In this document: one piece after another, positions 6,175 through 9,559 of the stretch | How the letters are laid out: each line of letters starts with the position of its first letter | Position numbering within the stretch: the first letter of the stretch is position 1 | Source: Caldisericota bacterium | GTDB taxonomy: Bacteria > Caldisericota > Caldisericia > Cryosericales > Cryosericaceae | Assembly (NCBI GenBank): GCA_026390195.1 | Contig: JAPLGK010000198.1 | Location: forward strand, 1 to 9,559 | Length of the DNA stretch: 9,559 nucleotides | Direction of reading: 5' to 3' | Notes under the pieces: generated by a model | Seen by the model: only the letters and a program-made list of their open reading frames with translations | The model's database searches: none | What the model was told of the DNA's origin: nothing | Position numbers and translations under genes: made by a program

Positions 6175-6843
6175 CTATGCCTTTTCGGCCGAGCTGTTGT
6201 CGGGCAGCGTACAGCAGCTATCCTGGGTCGGTGCCGGCTTTCTGCCTGCCAACAGTTTTCGGCGCAGGTCGTTGCTTGCTGCCATCCAGAGGGCGAAGAC
6301 GAGGAAGCCACCAGGTGGCAAAATGAAGAAGATCATGGGTTCAAAGGATGATGGCATGATCTGGAATCCCAGGAGGGTACCGTTGCCCAGCAGCTCCCGC
6401 ACAACCGCCAAGGCGAGAAGGACCCAGGTGTATCCGATTCCCATGCCCAGGCCATCCGCAACAGCATCGCCCACGGGCTGTTTCGAGGAGAACGCCTCGA
6501 CGCGTCCCATGACGATGCAGTTCACCACGACGAGCGGGATGAAGACGCCCATTGACTTGGAAAGGGCGGGGAAGTATGCCTTCATCTCGAGGTCCATGAT
6601 GGTCGTGAATGCAGCAATGACAATCAGGAAGATGGGCATGCGGATGCTTTCCGGAATCAGGTTCCGGAACAGCGAAATGATGAGTTCGGACATGACCAGG
6701 ACAAAGGTCAGCGCGACGCCCATACCGATGCCGTTGGCAACTGTGGTCGTTACGGCCATCGCAGAGCAGAGGCCAATCATGATGACAAACAGTGGGTTTT
6801 CGACAATAAGACCATTAACAAAGACACCGAACAAGCGTTTCAC
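6175..6843 (-). CDS. rnfE: Rnf complex membrane subunit RnfE
   Basis: RnfE is the structural partner of RnfA in the membrane core. The 222-aa product has the family N-terminus MKRLFGVFVNGLIVENPLFV, C26 in IGLCSAMA and C109 in PLVVVNCIVMGR, the matching cysteines to those of RnfA. About six membrane helices are visible. The start is GTG at 6843, within a 4-nt GTGA overlap with the rnfG stop and preceded by AGGAGG; the frame stays open further upstream but only as rnfG read out of frame. The C-terminal tail after residue 200 is polar and carries adjacent cysteines C210-C211. Confidence 0.95.
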   Translation of the reverse strand: MKRLFGVFVNGLIVENPLFVIMIGLCSAMAVTTTVANGIGMGVALTFVLVMSELIISLFRNLIPESIRMPIFLIVIAAFTTIMDLEMKAYFPALSKSMGVFIPLVVVNCIVMGRVEAFSSKQPVGDAVADGLGMGIGYTWVLLALAVVRELLGNGTLLGFQIMPSSFEPMIFFILPPGGFLVFALWMAASNDLRRKLLAGRKPAPTQDSCCTLPDNSSAEKA

Positions 6844-7862
6844 AGACCACCTCCTGCCAGAGCTTTGACCAGCGCGTCGGCGGTTGCCTTGACAAGCTGC
6901 GTGGCGCCGTTGCTGCTCCGCGTTGCACCGGTGACTGCGGTGATGCCGCTGCCAATTTTGAGTGCAGCATCGACCTTCTTGCCTACGAACTGCTGGGCGA
7001 ATTCCGGGACAAGAATCGAACTGCCTAGGCTGTCGGTGCATTCGAGAATCTGGACGCCGAGAATAGTCCCGTCGGTCGAAACGCCTACAAGAACAGTGAC
7101 GTCACCGTCATAGCTTGTCGCCTTGGCTTTCGCGGATGCGCCGACGATGGCCCCGGCCTTGGTTCCCACCAAGGTTTCTAGGATGGAGACGCCGGGCACG
7201 CTGGATGTCGCAGGTTTGGAGGACGTCCGGACGGTGTCGGCCGACGGAAGGACAGCTTGTGGGCCCTGAGAGGAGCCTCCAATGCCGAGGGCGTCGGAGG
7301 CGGCCTTGCCGACAATCTGAACCAGGTTCGTAATGGACCGGCTCGTGATGGTTGCGCTGGTAACGGCGATAACATCCTTCTTGACGACGAAGGGATCAGT
7401 GAGTTTCTTGCCGGCAAACTGTCCCGCGAACGTCGTCCTGGTGGCCTTGTCGACGTAGTATGTCGGATTCGCGGCATTCGCGCCGAGGCCGGGGGTGTCC
7501 TTGTTCTCGAGGACCTTCACGCCTGTAATGGTCCCATCAGTGGAAACGCCGACGATCAGGGTCGTAAGGCCGCCGTAGCTGGCTCCCTGGACCTTGACAG
7601 CTATGCCGAGGGCGCCTGAAGGACCGTTCGCCGTGTACACCGCATCGAAGATGACCTTGGGGTTCGCAGACTTCACCTTATCGGTTGGGGTGAACCCAGT
7701 GGCCTTTGGGAACACTTCGTGAAGACCGGCTTGAAGGTCGGCCTCCTGACGTTGTGCGATGATCTTGCTCGTGCTGTTGTACACGACGGCAAGCCCTACA
7801 CAGCCGACGATCGTGTACATTGCCAGGATGAGTCCCAGCTTGATCATCTGCCAGCGTTTCAT
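6840..7862 (-). CDS. rnfG: Rnf complex flavoprotein RnfG with two tandem FMN-binding domains
   Basis: RnfG carries a covalently bound FMN on the outer face of the membrane and relays electrons between RnfD and the membrane core. The 340-aa product is well above the usual length of roughly 180-220. A membrane anchor spans residues about 7-29. Domain 1 (about 82-195) holds LIVGVSTDGTITGVKVLE, TPGLG and the flavin attachment motif TSATITS (Thr171). A Ser/Thr/Pro-rich linker (about 196-223) leads to domain 2 (about 224-338), with VLVGVSTDGTILGVQILE and TGATRSS (Thr314). The two domains are clearly similar, so an internal duplication is likely, and both threonines could carry FMN. In domain 2 the TPGLG motif is altered to DSLGS. 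The start ATG at 7862 overlaps the rnfD stop by 4 nt, with AAGGTG just upstream. Attachment of FMN needs an ApbE-type transferase, which is not in this window. Confidence 0.93.
   Translation of the reverse strand: MKRWQMIKLGLILAMYTIVGCVGLAVVYNSTSKIIAQRQEADLQAGLHEVFPKATGFTPTDKVKSANPKVIFDAVYTANGPSGALGIAVKVQGASYGGLTTLIVGVSTDGTITGVKVLENKDTPGLGANAANPTYYVDKATRTTFAGQFAGKKLTDPFVVKKDVIAVTSATITSRSITNLVQIVGKAASDALGIGGSSQGPQAVLPSADTVRTSSKPATSSVPGVSILETLVGTKAGAIVGASAKAKATSYDGDVTVLVGVSTDGTILGVQILECTDSLGSSILVPEFAQQFVGKKVDAALKIGSGITAVTGATRSSNGATQLVKATADALVKALAGGGL
6850..6855 (-). promoter_or_regulatory. Ribosome binding site fixing the GTG start of rnfE
   Basis: AGGAGG sits 6 nt before the GTG at 6843, inside the last glycine codons of rnfG. 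It supports GTG as the true start, since no ATG fits the RnfE N-terminus. Confidence 0.8.
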
Positions 7863-8851
7863 GCGTTCACCTTCCTGGGCTTCACGAACCCGAACTTGTG
7901 GGGGATGATCTTGTCCAGATAGGGTACAACGACGTTCATGAGCAGAATGCCGTAGGTGACGCCCTCAGGGAAATTGCCCAGCTGACGGATGAGAACCGTT
8001 GTGAGTCCTGCGCCGATGCCAAAAGCCCATTTGCCAACAGGTGTCACAGGGGTTGTGACATAGTCTGTGGCCATGAAGAAGGCTCCCAGCAGGATGCCGC
8101 CGGCCAGCACTGAAAAGACAGGGTCCCGTCCAAACAGCCATGACGCGGCGAATGTCGTGGCGACCATGGCGACAGGCGTCCGCAGGTCGATGACGCGCGT
8201 CACCACCAGGAACGCGGCCCCCAGCAGGAGCAGCAGTCCAGACGTCTCACCGATACAGCCCGAGCGGTTGCCAAGGAACATCTGAAGGTACAGAGCCGGC
8301 TTTCCACCGACTCCGACACTCTTCATGACGTCGGTGAGGGCTCCGCCCAGCTTCAGGATGCCCAGAGGCGTCGCAGTCGTCGTCGCGTCGACGGCAGCCA
8401 CGCGCAGAGAGGGAGACCAGCGTGTCATGAACGCCGGCCAGCTCATCAGCAGCACGGCGCGCCCCACAAGGGCGGGATTCGCGAAGTTGCCACCGAGCCC
8501 TCCGAACAGCTCCTTGGCCACAACGATGGCCAGCGCGGAGCCGACCGCAGCCATCCACAGCGGTGAGGACACCGGCAGGATGAGCGCGAGCAGCATTCCG
8601 GTGACGACTGCGGACAGGTCGGTGACATGTGTCTCGCGGCGAAGCGCTTTGCGGAACAGGAATTCGGCCGCAACAGCACTAACGACGGATACCGCCGTGA
8701 CCAGCAGTGCTCGGGGTCCAAAGAAGTATACGCCGCCGGCCAGGGCCGGGAGCAGGGCGATGATGACCATGCCCATCGTTTTCTGGATATCGTTGCCGGT
8801 CACGAAGTGCGGTGCACCGGACAACACAAGCTTCATCGTCTTATTTTCCAT
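7859..8851 (-). CDS. rnfD: Rnf complex membrane flavoprotein RnfD
   Basis: RnfD is a multi-spanning membrane subunit related to NqrB, with a covalent FMN. From the ATG at 8851 the product has 330 residues, normal for the family. It shows MKLVLSGAPHF near the start, the conserved NFANPALVGRAVLL near 122-135, and DATTTATPLG near 155-164. In the last, Thr161 is the expected flavin attachment residue, although the usual SGAT reads TTAT. About eight to ten hydrophobic segments follow one another, including ATDYVTTPVTP near 261-271, another family hallmark. AAGGAGG lies 6 nt upstream of the start. An open frame extends upstream to 9019 but overlaps rnfC and is not family-like. The gene overlaps the end of rnfC by 11 nt and rnfG by 4 nt. 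Confidence 0.95.
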   Translation of the reverse strand: MENKTMKLVLSGAPHFVTGNDIQKTMGMVIIALLPALAGGVYFFGPRALLVTAVSVVSAVAAEFLFRKALRRETHVTDLSAVVTGMLLALILPVSSPLWMAAVGSALAIVVAKELFGGLGGNFANPALVGRAVLLMSWPAFMTRWSPSLRVAAVDATTTATPLGILKLGGALTDVMKSVGVGGKPALYLQMFLGNRSGCIGETSGLLLLLGAAFLVVTRVIDLRTPVAMVATTFAASWLFGRDPVFSVLAGGILLGAFFMATDYVTTPVTPVGKWAFGIGAGLTTVLIRQLGNFPEGVTYGILLMNVVVPYLDKIIPHKFGFVKPRKVNA

Positions 8852-9559
8852 GGCGGGCCTCCTTGGCACGCTGGTTGCGGAGAAGATCCTTGCCAAGCTT
8901 GAACCGCTGGGTGAGCTGAATACGCGCGGGACAGATATAGCTGCAGGCCCCGCATTCGAAGCAGTCAACAAGGCCGATGACATCGGCACGATTGAGATCA
9001 TCGGACAAGAGCGCGGCATTCAGCAGCATAGGCATCAGCCGTGCGGCACAGGCATCTGCGCAACGACCGCAGCGGATACACTGACGCTCCTCGTACTGCT
9101 TCGATTCTGCCGCAGTGAAGAACAGGATACCGCTGGTGCCCTTGGCGACCGGGACCTGCAGCGATGGTACGGCGACACCCATCATGGGGCCACCGAACAT
9201 GACTTTGCGGACGTCGTCGCTGATCTGAATCACGTCGGGAATAAGGTCAGCGATCACTGTCCCGATGGGAGCGTACAGGTTCTTGGGTGTCTTGCAGGCT
9301 CCGCCTGAGACGGTGAAACCACGTTCGATTAGTGGCTTGCCGTCGGCGAACGCTTCTTTGATGGCCTTGAGCGTCCCGACATTCTGGACGATGACGCCGA
9401 TGTCAGCCGGCAGTCCGTGAGATGGGACTTCACGTCCGGTGACCGCCTTGATGAGCATCTTCTCCCCGCCTTCGGGGTACTTGGTTGCAGCGATGATGAC
9501 CCCCATTGGAATGCCGTGACTATGCATCGCAAACTGCTGTTCGATGACAGGCAGAGCCT
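8841..9559 (-). CDS. rnfC: Rnf complex subunit RnfC, C-terminal part (5' end beyond right edge)
   Basis: RnfC is the peripheral cytoplasmic subunit that handles NAD(H) and FMN and connects to RnfB. The frame is open from the right edge, where codons for ALPVIEQQFA precede the internal Met at 9527, so that Met is not the start. Family signatures are TKYPEGGEKMLIKAVTGREVP, VGVIVQN-like IGVIVQNVGT, and PIGTVIADLI in the SLBB-like region. Two [4Fe-4S] motifs follow: CIRCGRCADAC (Cys codons from about 9080) and CFECGACSYICP. The N-terminal flavin and NAD binding region lies outside the window. The 3' end overlaps the rnfD start by 11 nt. The operon order C-D-G-E-A-B is the common one in anaerobes. 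Confidence 0.95.
   Translation of the reverse strand, partial: ALPVIEQQFAMHSHGIPMGVIIAATKYPEGGEKMLIKAVTGREVPSHGLPADIGVIVQNVGTLKAIKEAFADGKPLIERGFTVSGGACKTPKNLYAPIGTVIADLIPDVIQISDDVRKVMFGGPMMGVAVPSLQVPVAKGTSGILFFTAAESKQYEERQCIRCGRCADACAARLMPMLLNAALLSDDLNRADVIGLVDCFECGACSYICPARIQLTQRFKLGKDLLRNQRAKEARHGK

Noticed and set aside
8325..9308. Long plus-strand open frame (327 codons) opposite rnfD and rnfC
   Set aside because: It is antisense to two clear rnf genes, its composition is that of a shadow frame in G+C-rich DNA, and it has no recognisable motif.
4765..9559. Nqr (Na+-translocating NADH:quinone reductase) operon instead of Rnf
   Set aside because: RnfB-type multi-cluster ferredoxin, RnfC cluster motifs and the gene order C-D-G-E-A-B identify Rnf; there is no NqrF.

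Overview
This is a bacterial window of fairly high G+C with dense coding, ordinary Shine-Dalgarno sites and tightly packed operon genes. The right half is the 3' part of an rnf operon (rnfC-D-G-E-A-B, minus strand). Rnf is a membrane ferredoxin:NAD+ oxidoreductase that couples electron transfer to Na+ or H+ pumping, so the host is probably an anaerobe or facultative anaerobe using low-potential ferredoxin. I cannot place the phylum from sequence alone. I see no phage, IS, CRISPR, tRNA or rRNA.

Layout from left to right: 1-360 (-) is the N-terminal part of an amidohydrolase-like protein, leaving the window on the left. 458-1516 (+) is a DUF362-type protein ending in a four-cysteine half-ferredoxin. 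1594-3714 (-) is an unrecognised 706-aa membrane protein with a long Pro/Glu-rich linker, a 15-bp tandem repeat and a C-terminal domain that may be PIN-like. 3889-4680 (+) is a DUF4388 protein. 4765-9559 (-) holds rnfB, rnfA, rnfE, rnfG, rnfD and the 3' part of rnfC. The left-hand genes alternate in direction. The divergent gaps carry promoter-like sequences, and each convergent gap carries a perfect palindrome that probably acts as a two-way terminator.

How the rnf genes work together: RnfB and RnfC carry the cytoplasmic iron-sulfur clusters for ferredoxin and NAD(H). RnfA and RnfE are paired membrane subunits with conserved cysteines. RnfD and RnfG carry covalent FMN. Neighbouring rnf genes overlap or lie within 8 nt, so translation is probably coupled. 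The operon promoter lies beyond the right edge.

The points most worth a second look are an RnfG with two tandem FMN-binding domains, the 706-aa membrane protein with its PIN-like tail, an amidohydrolase start in which the metal-binding HxH reads HAR, and the half-ferredoxin of the DUF362 protein. The rnf operon itself is a known system; the least described part of the window is 1594-4680.
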